From Roseobacter weihaiensis (GTDB taxonomy: Bacteria; Pseudomonadota; Alphaproteobacteria; Rhodobacterales; Rhodobacteraceae), in NCBI RefSeq assembly GCF_020622345.1, contig NZ_JACNMO010000008.1, positions 62,001-126,000 of the forward strand: 64,000 nt of DNA, read 5' to 3'. The position numbers were made by a program, and so were the translations under genes. Positions 55,361-64,000 of the stretch are shown piece after piece (the first letter of the stretch is position 1; every line of letters starts with the position of its first letter). Below the pieces are notes generated by a model that had not been told where the DNA came from, made no database searches, and worked only from the letters and a program-made list of their open reading frames with translations.

Positions 55361-56247
55361 ATCGACGCCTGGTAAATCTGGTCGATGTTGCGGCCCAACG
55401 CCGCGTCAAACTCCGCCTCCGTCATTTTGACGTTCAACCCTTCGGTCAATGCGCGGCTGAAGCTTGCGATCATATGTGTGTTCTCCGCCAGCTTGGCCGA
55501 GGCGACATCGGTCGAATAGCCCCCTGAGAGCGCCACCACGCGCAGCACACGCGGATGCTGGGCCAGCGCGTCATAAAGCCCCGGCTGATCTGGCAATGTC
55601 AGCTTAAGCATAACATCAACACCATCCTCCAGAGCATTCAAATGCTTTGCAATTTCAGCTTCCAGGATTTCTTCTGCAGCGGCTTTGCTCTCCGAGTGGA
55701 TGTTCACTTCGGGCTCCAGGATCGGCACAAGACCCGCGGCAATCACCTTTTTGGCCACCTCGAATTGCTGCGCCACGATGGCCGCAATGCCAGCCGGATC
55801 CGCTTCGTGAATGACAGAACGTTCTTTGGTGCCAAAGATGCCTTTGCCCTTGGCCTCGGCCAGCAGCGCGTCGAGACCGGGCATGGGTTTGAGCATCTGC
55901 ACCCCGTCGCCCTGCTCTTCAAGCCCCTTGTCGATCTTCAGAAACGGGACAATCCCGCGATCCTGCCACAACAGCTCGGCCACGGGCTTTCCGTTGATCG
56001 TGTCATTCATCGTGCGCTCAAAGAGGATGGCCCCGATCACCTTGGCGCTGGTAAAATCGCGCGACAGGATAATCCGGGCGCGCATGTCATGCATGGCGCG
56101 GAACATCTCCTCGTCGCCTGAATAATCAGACGGTTCGACCCCGTAAAGGCTCAGCGCTTTCGGTGTGGAACCGCCAGACTGGTCCAGCGCCGCGATAAAC
56201 CCTGCACCCGATTTCATTTGCTCACGCATCTTCATATGGTCTGACAT
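55357..56247 (-). CDS. Class I fructose-bisphosphate aldolase
   Basis: A 296-residue bacterial class I aldolase: GAGFIAALDQSGGSTPKALS near the start, Schiff-base lysine in VDVMLKLTLPDQPG, and VVALSGGYSTDVASAKL for phosphate binding. It splits fructose-1,6-bisphosphate in glycolysis and gluconeogenesis. ATG 56247 follows AAGGAAA. Confidence 0.92.
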   Translation of the reverse strand: MSDHMKMREQMKSGAGFIAALDQSGGSTPKALSLYGVEPSDYSGDEEMFRAMHDMRARIILSRDFTSAKVIGAILFERTMNDTINGKPVAELLWQDRGIVPFLKIDKGLEEQGDGVQMLKPMPGLDALLAEAKGKGIFGTKERSVIHEADPAGIAAIVAQQFEVAKKVIAAGLVPILEPEVNIHSESKAAAEEILEAEIAKHLNALEDGVDVMLKLTLPDQPGLYDALAQHPRVLRVVALSGGYSTDVASAKLAENTHMIASFSRALTEGLNVKMTEAEFDAALGRNIDQIYQASI

Positions 56248-56316
56248 TTGAGATTTTCCTTCTGATTCCGCCCCTTGCCCCCGTGCATAAATCAAGCGAC
56301 CGGGGGATGGTACATG

Positions 56317-57669
56317 TTAGCGCCGGACAATCCGCAGCCAGATGCCATTCTGCGCCCGGACGGTCAGATGTGCCACAGGCACCGGGGCGGGCCTCTGCGT
56401 GAGGACTACCCGATGCTCCTTGAGGATATGGGCCAGCATCAAGACCCCCTCCAGCATGGCAAACCCCGCGCCCGGACAGACGCGGCGGCCCGCGCTGAAG
56501 GGCAGATAGGCCTCGCGGGCGCAGTATCTGCCGTTCTCCGTGTACCAGCGCCCCGGATCAAAGCCATCCGGATCCTCCCACATACGGTTATGGCGATGGA
56601 TGTGCCAGGGGCTTATCACCACCTGCGCCCGAAGCGGAATGTCGCGCTTTCGGAACACTTCGGGTTGCGTTGTCTCGCGCACCATCATCGGCACCGGGGG
56701 GTAGAGCCGCAGGGTTTCGCGAAACACATCCCGCGTCACCTTGAGCTTTGACATCACGGCAAAATCCGGGGTGTCGAGCTGCTGTGCTTCTTCGGCCACC
56801 TTGTCTTGCCACTCGGGGAACAGCGCCAAAAGATAGAGCGACCACGCCAGCGACGAAGCGCTGGTTTCATGCCCCGCAAGAAAGAAGATCGCCACCTGGT
56901 CGACCATCTCATCCACATCGAAGATATCCCCGGTTTCGGGGTCGGCGGTGGTCATGATTTTCGTGGCCAGATCATCCGGGGCGGTGCCGGTGTCGATCTC
57001 GGATTGTCGCGCGTCCGTGAGCCCGTGGATCAGGGTGCGGATTTCGGCCGCACTTTCACGGGTCCCGCGCCGAAACCCGCGGGGCATCCAGCGCGGCAGG
57101 GGGATGAAGGCCGCGATGTTCAGGATAGGCTGCGTGCGCTGATAGCGCCGAAAGGCATGATAGGTCTGATCGGCAATCCGGTGGTCTATGGGGATGGAAA
57201 ACAGCGTGCGAAAAATCACATCTGCCGCGGCATGGCTGGCTTCGGCCTCGATCTCCACCTCGTGGCCCGCCTGTGCTGCGATGCGGGCCGCCGCTGCTTC
57301 TGAGGCCTGCCAGATGGCGTCGAAACTGTCGCGCAACCGCCCCCCTTCGAAGGCCGGATCAATGATCCGCCGCTGCCTTTCCCAGAGCGCGCCATTGGTC
57401 AGAAACACCGATTTGCCAAGAATGGGCCGCAACCCTTCGCCCACACGATCAGATTTCGGGAAATCTCTGGGCCGTTCCTTGAGCACCTTGCGTACCAGCG
57501 CCGGGTCGTTCGCAAGATAACTGCGAAAAAAGGGCGTCCGGAATTCGGCCATCCAGGCGCGGTAGAGCTTGGCCGGCTGGGCTGACAGAATGTCGTGCCG
57601 GAAGAGCCGCATGTACTGCCAGAGCGAGACCCGCTCCGCGCGGTCGGGCGGCTTTGGCGGCTGCGTCAC
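56317..57669 (-). CDS. Cytochrome P450
   Basis: A 450-residue soluble P450. I-helix oxygen motif FFLAGHETSASSLAWSLYLL, K-helix ETLRLYPPVP, and the haem loop FSAGRRVCPGAGFA with the Cys ligand are all complete. The GTG start overlaps the stop of the upstream serine-hydrolase-like gene (GTGA), so the two are coupled. Without a dedicated ferredoxin nearby it must use a general redox partner. Substrate unknown; a lipid or fatty-acid-type compound is a guess. Confidence 0.92.
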   Translation of the reverse strand: MTQPPKPPDRAERVSLWQYMRLFRHDILSAQPAKLYRAWMAEFRTPFFRSYLANDPALVRKVLKERPRDFPKSDRVGEGLRPILGKSVFLTNGALWERQRRIIDPAFEGGRLRDSFDAIWQASEAAAARIAAQAGHEVEIEAEASHAAADVIFRTLFSIPIDHRIADQTYHAFRRYQRTQPILNIAAFIPLPRWMPRGFRRGTRESAAEIRTLIHGLTDARQSEIDTGTAPDDLATKIMTTADPETGDIFDVDEMVDQVAIFFLAGHETSASSLAWSLYLLALFPEWQDKVAEEAQQLDTPDFAVMSKLKVTRDVFRETLRLYPPVPMMVRETTQPEVFRKRDIPLRAQVVISPWHIHRHNRMWEDPDGFDPGRWYTENGRYCAREAYLPFSAGRRVCPGAGFAMLEGVLMLAHILKEHRVVLTQRPAPVPVAHLTVRAQNGIWLRIVRR

Positions 57670-58910
57670 GAGCGCACCGAGGTATATCCGCTGACAGCCG
57701 TCTCAAGGCGGGATTTCGAGGGTCTGCGCCCTGCATATCGCTCCGACAGACGCAGGGGGCCCGCGGTGATCTGGAAGTAATCATAGTCCTTCGGCCGGTC
57801 AAAGGCGCAGAGATACTGAAAATGCAGGCGAAAAAACCGCCAGCGCAGGGCCCGCCACCGCGCGGGGGACAGGCTTTGAGTAAAGGCCGCTGAAAAGACC
57901 AGCGGGCCGCGCTTGCCCGATGTGGCCTGACCCGACACGGATACCGGGTCACACAGGGCAAAACAGCAGCCGTCCCCCGGTGCCGTGACATCGACCCACG
58001 TGACATCCGCGCGTTGGGACAGGGCCCGCAGGTCCGCACGCAGCCTCTCGGCCCGCGGCAGAAACGACACCATCGGCACCACATGGCCCAGCGACAAGAG
58101 CCCAAGCGCCGGGGCCTCTTTGGGCCGGGGCCCCTCGGCCAGCAGATCAGACAGCACGCTGACCGCCAGATAGGCCCCAGAGGAGTGGCCCACCACCAGC
58201 ACCTCTTGCACATCCTCGGCCAATGCCTCGGCAATCCGGCTGCGAAACAGGGTCAGTCGCGCCTCCAGCGCGGGAGGGTATGCGCCTTGTTCCGACGCGC
58301 TGAAGGCAAAATCATGCATCAGGTAATAGGCAAAGAACTTGCCGTCCTGATCGCGAAACCAGCGCAGGACCAAACCACCCAGAAGAAGGCCAAGCCCTGT
58401 GCCTGCCACAGCCACCATCGCCTCGTAAGCCGGGAGCACCTCGCGCCCCATCCGCGTGACGATCCGGTAGAACGCCGCCCCCAGCCCGAGCGCCAGCCCC
58501 GCCTGCGCCAAGAGCGCCACGACAGGATAAAGGGCTGCAATCACCGGCCCCTTGCGCAGCCGCATCAGGCGAAAGAGCGCGCCGGTCGAGATATAGATCC
58601 AGGCGGTCCGCAGCAGATCGGCATAGGTGGCCCGTACCGACCGCGGCCGGCTGTCCTGCACGATATCCGACCAGACCAGCACTTCGATCTCGGCCTCTGT
58701 CACCTGACCGTCGATATCCGAGCGAACGTGCCACCCGAACCGGTCGCGGTGCCTGCCGGGGCTCAAGGAGATATCATAGCCCGAGAGTGCGGCCTGTGCG
58801 GCAGCCTCTTTGCGGTAAAGCTCGCGGTACCGGCGGGGCGGAAAGGGGTCGTAGCCCGGAATGTAGAACACCTTGCGACGGCGAACGGGCGGGAGGGCGG
58901 TACTGCTCAT
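57666..58910 (-). CDS. Predicted membrane-anchored serine hydrolase of unknown type
   Basis: A 414-residue protein. The N-terminus has KVFYIPGYDPFPPRRYRELY. Two hydrophobic segments (about 122-145 and 158-178) follow. The nucleophile elbow is VLVVGHSSGAYLAV in the second half. This suggests an alpha/beta hydrolase held at the membrane. The ATG at 58910 is preferred over the upstream start. Its stop overlaps the P450 start, so the hydrolase and P450 probably act in one pathway. I know no named family. Confidence 0.75.
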   Translation of the reverse strand: MSSTALPPVRRRKVFYIPGYDPFPPRRYRELYRKEAAAQAALSGYDISLSPGRHRDRFGWHVRSDIDGQVTEAEIEVLVWSDIVQDSRPRSVRATYADLLRTAWIYISTGALFRLMRLRKGPVIAALYPVVALLAQAGLALGLGAAFYRIVTRMGREVLPAYEAMVAVAGTGLGLLLGGLVLRWFRDQDGKFFAYYLMHDFAFSASEQGAYPPALEARLTLFRSRIAEALAEDVQEVLVVGHSSGAYLAVSVLSDLLAEGPRPKEAPALGLLSLGHVVPMVSFLPRAERLRADLRALSQRADVTWVDVTAPGDGCCFALCDPVSVSGQATSGKRGPLVFSAAFTQSLSPARWRALRWRFFRLHFQYLCAFDRPKDYDYFQITAGPLRLSERYAGRRPSKSRLETAVSGYTSVRS

Positions 58911-58968
58911 CAGCGGGCCTTTTGCTGCCCGGCAGCACACGCCGGGATTGCAGACTACCTTAGAAGGT

Positions 58969-59721
58969 TTACCCCAAGGTTGCCAAGACCGGGAACTGTT
59001 CAAGCAGCCACCAGGAGAAGGTGGTGAACAGGCCCGTCAGCATCGCAAAACCAACCGCCAGCAGCAGCCCGCCCATGACCCGTTCAATGATTTTCATATG
59101 CCGCTTGAGCCGGTCCATCACCCCCATCGCGCGGGTGATGAACATCGCCGCCAGCAAGAAAGGCACGCCAAGTCCCATCGCGTAGACGCCCAGCAAAAAG
59201 GTGCCTCGCGCAACTGAGGCCTCGGACGCGGCCAGAGACAGGATCGCCCCCAGTTGCGGCCCGATGCAGGGGGTCCAGCCAAAGGCAAAGGCAAGCCCGA
59301 GAATATAGGCCCCAAAGCTTGAGCCGCCCTTGTCGCCTGCATCCATGCGCGCCTCCTGATCGAGGAACGGAATGCGGAAGACCCCCAGGAAATGCAGCCC
59401 AAAAATCATGATGACCACGCCGGAGGCCTGCGTGAACAAAACCTGGTTCTGCAGGAAAAACGCGCCAAAAGCCGAGGCCGTGAAGCCCAGGATCAGAAAG
59501 ACCGTACTGAGCCCCATGACAAAGAACAGCGCGGCAATGGTGGCCCGCCGGCGCGCGGCGGCCTCGCCCGACATCTCGTTCAGGCTCACACCGCTCATAT
59601 AGGCAAGATAGGGCGGGACAATCGGCAAGACGCAGGGGCTTAAAAAGCTGATGATTCCGGCCACTAGGGCCACGATCATCGCGGGCAGAAGGCCTGCATC
59701 TATGATTTCTATTCCGAACAT
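58969..59721 (-). CDS. ccdA: CcdA-type thiol-disulfide transporter
   Basis: A 250-residue, six-helix protein. The two membrane cysteines that carry electrons are in GIISFLSPCVLPIVPPYLAY and FGWTPCIGPQLGAIL. It moves reducing equivalents to the periplasm, chiefly for cytochrome c maturation. It is divergent from tusA. Confidence 0.92.
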   Translation of the reverse strand: MFGIEIIDAGLLPAMIVALVAGIISFLSPCVLPIVPPYLAYMSGVSLNEMSGEAAARRRATIAALFFVMGLSTVFLILGFTASAFGAFFLQNQVLFTQASGVVIMIFGLHFLGVFRIPFLDQEARMDAGDKGGSSFGAYILGLAFAFGWTPCIGPQLGAILSLAASEASVARGTFLLGVYAMGLGVPFLLAAMFITRAMGVMDRLKRHMKIIERVMGGLLLAVGFAMLTGLFTTFSWWLLEQFPVLATLG

Positions 59722-59814
59722 GTGCCCTCCCTAGACTATCCGCGGCAAGGCGTCACCCCGCCCGTGCTTCACATCCTTGTGGACAGGACGAAATATCGCA
59801 CGTATCTCAGAGCC

Positions 59815-60048
59815 ATGACCGAGATGCCGAACCTGCTGGATGCCACCGGGCTTTTGTGCCCCCTGCCCGTGCTCAAAGCACGCAAACGCCTGAACGGACT
59901 TGCCGCAGGCGAGACGCTGACGGTGATGGCCGATGATCCTGCCGCGATTGTGGATGTGCCGCATTTTTGCACCGAAACCGGGCATGAGCTGGTCTCCAGC
60001 ACCATCGACGGCGCGACGCAAACCTATGTGATCCGCAAGGCGGGATGA
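59815..60048 (+). CDS. tusA: TusA-family sulfur carrier protein
   Basis: A 77-residue SirA/TusA/YeeD fold protein. The active cysteine is in LLDATGLLCPLPVLKARKRL. It relays sulfur in tRNA thiolation or sulfur metabolism. ATG 59815 is chosen because the family start MTEMPNLLDATG begins there. A shared terminator separates it from rne. Confidence 0.9.
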   Translation: MTEMPNLLDATGLLCPLPVLKARKRLNGLAAGETLTVMADDPAAIVDVPHFCTETGHELVSSTIDGATQTYVIRKAG

Positions 60049-60049
60049 A

Positions 60050-60076
60050 AAAAGGCGGGCCTTGCACCCGCCTTTT
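60050..60076. terminator. Bidirectional terminator between tusA and rne
   Basis: AAAAGGCGGG and CCCGCCTTTT form a 10-bp perfect stem with a seven-base loop. The A and T runs at each side let it serve the plus-strand tusA and the minus-strand rne. Confidence 0.85.
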
Positions 60077-60097
60077 CTAGGTCTGTCGCAAGCCCGG

Positions 60098-62764
60098 TCA
60101 GCCGCCCAAGGACCACCAGCCCTTGCGCTTGGGTTTTTCGGGAGCGTCCGGCACCTCGGTGGCCACCGGATCAGGTTCTGCTGCGGCCGCAACCGGCGCT
60201 GGCTCTGGCGCGGGGGCAGTCTCGCTCGGGGCCGGGTTCGGGTCCGCCGCTTCAGGGGCCGTGGTGGCTTCTGCCGCTGCAGGGGTGGTTTCTTCTGCGG
60301 CCTCAGGTGTCACTTTCTTGGCCCGGCTTGCCCGCTTGCGCTTGGGTTTTGCTGGGGTTTCCTCTGCCGCCGCTGGCGCCTCGACAGGCTCTGCCGCTGG
60401 CGCTGCCGTGTCCTCGGGGGCTTCAGCGGAGGGCGCCGACTCTACAGGTTCAGCCTTGGGCTTGCGGCTGCGCGACCGGGTTCTCTTGGGTTTTTCGGGC
60501 TCTTTTTCGGGCACCGCCGCACTGGCCTCGGACGCAGGATCGACCGCGGGCTGCTCTTGCGCAACCTCACTGGCAGCCTCTGCGCTCACCGGCGTCTGCC
60601 CCTCATTGGGACTGTCTGTCGCCTCATGCGCTTCGCCCGCGTTGTTCTTGTTGCGGCTCCGACGCCGACGACGGCGACGGCGTTTCGGCTTGCCCTCTCC
60701 CTCGGCCTCAGGCGTCGCCTCATCGGCCGGTGCCGCCGGGGCATTATCAGCGGCATCGACCTGGTCATCGTCCGCATCGACCTCATCCATCAGGGACGTA
60801 TCGACAGAGACCACATGCGCTGGGATCGCCGCGACCACGCGGGTTGCGGTCTTGAACTTCTCCATGCTGAAATCAGGGCTGACCAGCATCGGGTCACCCT
60901 CAATCCGCACGGACAACCCGTAGCGCGCCTCGATATGGGCAATGTGTTCGCGTTTCTGGTTCATCAGGAAGTTCGCGATGCCCACGGGGGCCTTGATCAG
61001 CACCTCGCGCGAGCGTTTGCGGGTGCCTTCCTCTTCGATCTGGCGCAGGATCGAGAGCGCCAGATTGTCATCCGACCGAATCAGACCGGTGCCGTGGCAG
61101 GCCTGACAGGGCTGGGTCGTGGCCTCGATCATGCCCGGACGCAGACGCTGGCGCGACATCTCCATCAGGCCGAACCCGGAGATGCGGCCCACCTGGATGC
61201 GCGCGCGGTCGGTCTTGAGCTTGTCCTTCATGCGCTTTTCGACGGCGGCGTTGTTCTTGCGTTCGTCCATGTCGATGAAGTCGATCACGATCAGACCGGC
61301 AAGGTCCCGCAGGCGCAGCTGGCGGGCCACCTCGTCGGCGGCCTCCAGGTTGGTCTTGAGCGCCGTCTGCTCGATGGAGCCTTCCTTGGTGGCACGGCCT
61401 GAGTTCACATCCACAGCCACCAGCGCCTCGGTCACGCCGATCACGATATAGCCGCCCGAGGGGAGCTGAACGGTGGGGTTGAACATGCCCGCGAGATAGC
61501 TCTCGACCTGATGGCGCGCGAAAAGCGGCAGGCCTTCGCTGTAGAGCTTCACGTTCTTGGCGTGGGACGGCATGATCATCTTCATGAAGTCCTTGGCGAT
61601 GCGGTAGCCGCGATCGCCCTCGACAAAAACCTCATCAATGTCACGGTTATAAAGATCCCGGATTGAGCGTTTGATGAGGTCGCCCTCTTCGTAGATCTTC
61701 GCAGGGGCGATGGATTTCAGGGTCAGCTCGCGGATCTGTTCCCAGAGCCGCTGCAGGTATTCATAATCGCGCTTGATCTCTGCCTTGGTGCGTTTGGCCC
61801 CGGCCGTGCGTACAATGAGACCGGCGCCCTGTGGCACCTCGATCTCATTCGCAATCTCCTTGAGTTTCTTGCGGTCGGCAGCGTTGGTGATCTTGCGAGA
61901 AATCCCCCCCCCGCGCGCGGTATTGGGCATCAGCACACAGTACCGCCCGGCAAGGCTGAGGTAGGTGGTCAGGGCCGCGCCCTTGTTGCCACGTTCTTCC
62001 TTGACGACCTGCACCAGCAAGATCTGCCGGACCTTGATGACTTCCTGAATCTTGTAGCGCCGCGGCCGCGGCTTGCGCGCGGGGCGGATATCCTCCTGAT
62101 CATCGTCATCAGCCACGGATTCGATGCTGTCATCCTTGGCAGAGGCATCGGGCTTGCGCGGCGCGGCCTCATCGTCCTCATCGGTCTCTGCATCAGTGGC
62201 CTCAGCGGCCTCGCCATCGGATGCCTCCGCCTGAGTGGGCGGCTCATCGTCTTCGGGCTCTTCGACCGGCGTCTCGGCGACCCGCTCCATCGGAGAGGAG
62301 CCTTCCTCATCCTCCAGATCAATGGTCTGCATGCCTTCGATCTGATCGGATTCGACATCCCTGGTTGCCACTGCATCGTCCGATGCGGTCTCTTCGGCCT
62401 TGGCCTTGGGCCGGCTGCGCGAGCGACGGCGCTTGGGCTTTTCGTCCTCGTCTTCCTTGGCCTTCTGCGCTTCGGCATAGGCACGTTCTTCCTCCATCAG
62501 GGCCTGACGGTCGGCGACGGGGATCTGGTAGTAGTCGGGGTGTATCTCGGAAAACGCCAGAAACCCATGCCGGTTTCCGCCATAATCCACGAAGGCCGCC
62601 TGAAGCGACGGCTCGACCCGCGTTACTTTTGCAAGATAGATGTTGCCAGCAAGCTGGCGTTTGTTCTCGGATTCAAAGTCGAACTCCTCGACCTTGTTTC
62701 CGTCCACCACCACGACGCGGGTTTCCTCCGCGTGGGTGGCATCGATAAGCATTTTCTTAGCCAT
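60098..62764 (-). CDS. rne: Ribonuclease E
   Basis: An 888-residue endoribonuclease. The S1 domain starts GNIYLAKVTRVEPSLQAAFV and is interrupted (about residues 85-265) by a long acidic and Arg-rich insertion before it resumes at RYKIQEVIKVRQILLVQVVK. The catalytic DNase I-like domain has VIVIGVTEALVAVDVNSGR-type acidic residues (ALVAVDVNSGRATKEGS) and LIVIDFIDMDERKN. The zinc link is CQACHGTG. The C-terminal third is the disordered Ala/Pro/Glu and basic scaffold region ending KPKRKGWWSLGG. ATG 62764 gives the family start MAKKMLIDATHAEETRVVVV. Confidence 0.95.
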   Translation of the reverse strand: MAKKMLIDATHAEETRVVVVDGNKVEEFDFESENKRQLAGNIYLAKVTRVEPSLQAAFVDYGGNRHGFLAFSEIHPDYYQIPVADRQALMEEERAYAEAQKAKEDEDEKPKRRRSRSRPKAKAEETASDDAVATRDVESDQIEGMQTIDLEDEEGSSPMERVAETPVEEPEDDEPPTQAEASDGEAAEATDAETDEDDEAAPRKPDASAKDDSIESVADDDDQEDIRPARKPRPRRYKIQEVIKVRQILLVQVVKEERGNKGAALTTYLSLAGRYCVLMPNTARGGGISRKITNAADRKKLKEIANEIEVPQGAGLIVRTAGAKRTKAEIKRDYEYLQRLWEQIRELTLKSIAPAKIYEEGDLIKRSIRDLYNRDIDEVFVEGDRGYRIAKDFMKMIMPSHAKNVKLYSEGLPLFARHQVESYLAGMFNPTVQLPSGGYIVIGVTEALVAVDVNSGRATKEGSIEQTALKTNLEAADEVARQLRLRDLAGLIVIDFIDMDERKNNAAVEKRMKDKLKTDRARIQVGRISGFGLMEMSRQRLRPGMIEATTQPCQACHGTGLIRSDDNLALSILRQIEEEGTRKRSREVLIKAPVGIANFLMNQKREHIAHIEARYGLSVRIEGDPMLVSPDFSMEKFKTATRVVAAIPAHVVSVDTSLMDEVDADDDQVDAADNAPAAPADEATPEAEGEGKPKRRRRRRRRSRNKNNAGEAHEATDSPNEGQTPVSAEAASEVAQEQPAVDPASEASAAVPEKEPEKPKRTRSRSRKPKAEPVESAPSAEAPEDTAAPAAEPVEAPAAAEETPAKPKRKRASRAKKVTPEAAEETTPAAAEATTAPEAADPNPAPSETAPAPEPAPVAAAAEPDPVATEVPDAPEKPKRKGWWSLGG

Positions 62765-63187
62765 ATTTCCAAATTGCACAGCCGCGATCCAAGGGCCCCC
62801 GGGGGAGCCACACGATGCGGGATATGTCTTGTCAGGGCGATTTGTGACACAGGCACTGGCCGGGCCGCGGGGGCCCTTGCCATTCTGCTCGATGCATTTG
62901 CGCGCGTCATCGCGGTTCTTCTCCGACACGGGCGCACCTCGGTGGCTCCGTATCCATTTTTACTGCGCATCCCGGACCATCAGCCCATTGATACGTCAGC
63001 GGTTCTATTGCCGTTTCCGGCTCAATCGGTCTGCCTGAAAGATGCGTTTACGTCTCACATCGCTTCCAAAGCAGCGAATCTCACAAGGGAGTGCAGGCAA
63101 AGTCGCAATGCCTCCCATCTGTCTAGATAATGCGACCTTGGGCCAAATGACAATGGGCAATCTGTTATCCACAGGTTAATCCATGCT
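62765..63187. other. rne leader/promoter region, no gene seen
   Basis: About 420 bases upstream of rne. RNase E often controls its own mRNA through a long leader, and this stretch is long and GC-rich near the start codon. I see no small gene or defined RNA. Confidence 0.4.
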
Positions 63188-63226
63188 CAATCCATGCCGG
63201 ATCGGTCCAAAAACCGGCATGGATTG
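63188..63226 (-). terminator. Strong inverted repeat after dctD
   Basis: CAATCCATGCCGG (63188-63200) and CCGGCATGGATTG (63214-63226) form a 13-bp perfect stem 8 bases past the dctD stop. No clear T run follows, so it may act as a terminator or an mRNA-stabilising hairpin. Confidence 0.55.
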
Positions 63227-63233
63227 ACTTCAA

Positions 63234-64000
63234 CTACAGGTAGTCGGACCGCTGCAGCCCGTATTTGGCCATTTTCTCGTTCAGTGTCCGGCGTGGCAGG
63301 CAAAGCTCTTCCATCACACTGGCAATCGAACCGCGGTGGCGCCGCATCGTGTTATCGATCAGCATCCGTTCGAACGCCTCGACATATTCTTTCAGCGGCT
63401 TGCCTTCCGTGGTCATCACCGGCTGCATGTCTTCGTGATCGTTCATCAGCAGCGAGGCAATGGTGCCTGCCCCGCGACGCGACTGCAGCACCGCGCGCTC
63501 TGCCAGATTGATGAGCTGGCGCACGTTGCCGGGCCAGGGAGCCTGAAGCAACTGGGCGGCTTCCTGTGCGGTGACCTGCGGGCTGTCACAGCCGTATTCT
63601 TCGGCAAACTGCTCACTCAGGCGGGTAAAGAGCGTCAGGATATCCTCGCCGCGCATCCGCAAGGGTGGCACGGTGATCCGTAATGCTGCCAGCCGGTAGA
63701 AAAGATCCGACCGCAAGGCGTCTTCAGAGGTGCGTCCCGCCTCCTGCAGATTCGAGATGGCGACAATGCGGGTCTCTGCCGGGGTGCCCTGTTCGTTTAT
63801 CACGCTGAGCAGACGCGCCTGCAGGGTCTCTGACAGCGCCTCGATATCTTCGAGCACCAGCGTGCCGCCGCGCGCCTCTTCCATCGCGGGCAGTTGCGCA
63901 TCCTCGGGCATCATCGGCCCAAAGAGCCGCTTGACCAGCGCGTCCTCTTCATAGGCACTGCAGCTGACCAGCACGAACTTCTTGCCCGCGCGCGAGCCCA
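63234..64000 (-). CDS. dctD: Sigma-54-dependent response regulator DctD-type, cut by window edge
   Basis: C-terminal 255 residues of an NtrC-family activator. It has the end of the AAA+ domain (GGTLVLEDIEALSETLQARL, LRSDLFYRLAALRITVPPLR, APWPGNVRQLINLAERAVLQ) and a Fis-like helix-turn-helix (SIASVMEELCLPRRTLNEKM). The linker and DNA-binding sequence are typical of DctD, which activates C4-dicarboxylate uptake genes. The receiver domain and start lie beyond 64000. Confidence 0.85.
   Translation of the reverse strand, partial: GSRAGKKFVLVSCSAYEEDALVKRLFGPMMPEDAQLPAMEEARGGTLVLEDIEALSETLQARLLSVINEQGTPAETRIVAISNLQEAGRTSEDALRSDLFYRLAALRITVPPLRMRGEDILTLFTRLSEQFAEEYGCDSPQVTAQEAAQLLQAPWPGNVRQLINLAERAVLQSRRGAGTIASLLMNDHEDMQPVMTTEGKPLKEYVEAFERMLIDNTMRRHRGSIASVMEELCLPRRTLNEKMAKYGLQRSDYL

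Noticed and set aside
60123-61402. Plus-strand open frames opposite rne
   Set aside because: Complement of the Ala/Glu/Pro-rich RNase E tail. Low-complexity translations with no independent signal.

Overview
The window looks like a chromosome (or large replicon) segment of a marine alphaproteobacterium of the Roseobacter group (Rhodobacteraceae). Supporting signs are high GC, a circularly permuted two-piece tmRNA, DMSP demethylase dmdA with acuI, the Rhodobacter-type tellurite locus trgA-trgB-cysK, an RNase E with an acidic insertion in its S1 domain, DUF4169, and a DctD-type regulator. Naming the genus would need a database search.

Layout. 1-4.4 kb: an ABC-2 permease cut by the window edge, then broken genes (YeeE/YedE, sunset domain, frameshifted glycosyltransferase, AraC piece), an intact AraC regulator and the front half of a SnoaL-like gene. 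4.4-7.0 kb: a decayed integrative element (tyrosine integrase, lytic transglycosylase, relaxase with an in-frame stop). 7.0-8.8 kb: a TetR/MFS pair with a perfect 22-bp operator. 8.8-10.6 kb: fragments. 10.6-21.4 kb: a two-component system transcribed divergently from an EF-hand / YHYH / secreted protein / RND efflux / cytochrome b561 / dienelactone-hydrolase cluster. 21.4-26.3 kb: many broken genes plus two intact ones (SDR; an ABM-NTF2-ABM fusion), two copies of a palindromic repeat, the back half of the SnoaL gene and the front of the integrase. 26.4 kb: tRNA-Ser(GGA). 26.7-37.7 kb: MscS channel, cysK-trgB-trgA, cfa, photolyase, a PLP enzyme and a BCCT transporter. 38-41 kb: a dead IS1182-type element, a VOC protein and debris. 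41-47.3 kb: a DMT exporter, then the acuI/dmdA/DinB/DUF1326/DUF2182 operon with a divergent GntR regulator. 47.5-55.4 kb: small enzymes, a metalloprotease, ssrA, chrA, sspB, fumC-DUF4169-RHH. 55.4-64 kb: aldolase, P450 with a serine-hydrolase-like partner, ccdA, tusA, rne and dctD (cut by the edge).

The strongest structural observation is a reciprocal inversion. The plus-strand junction at 4382/4383 joins the SnoaL front to the integrase back; the minus-strand junction at 26170/26169 joins the integrase front to the SnoaL back. Virtual re-inversion of the ~21.8 kb between them restores both reading frames exactly. It also places an AraC regulator, SnoaL, SDR, ABM-NTF2-ABM and NmrA-like genes on one strand, and puts the integrase next to tRNA-Ser facing away from it, as expected for an integrated element. 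The least described loci are this reconstructed oxidoreductase cluster, the two-component/EF-hand/YHYH/RND cluster, and the dmdA operon carrying DUF2182-DUF1326-DinB.
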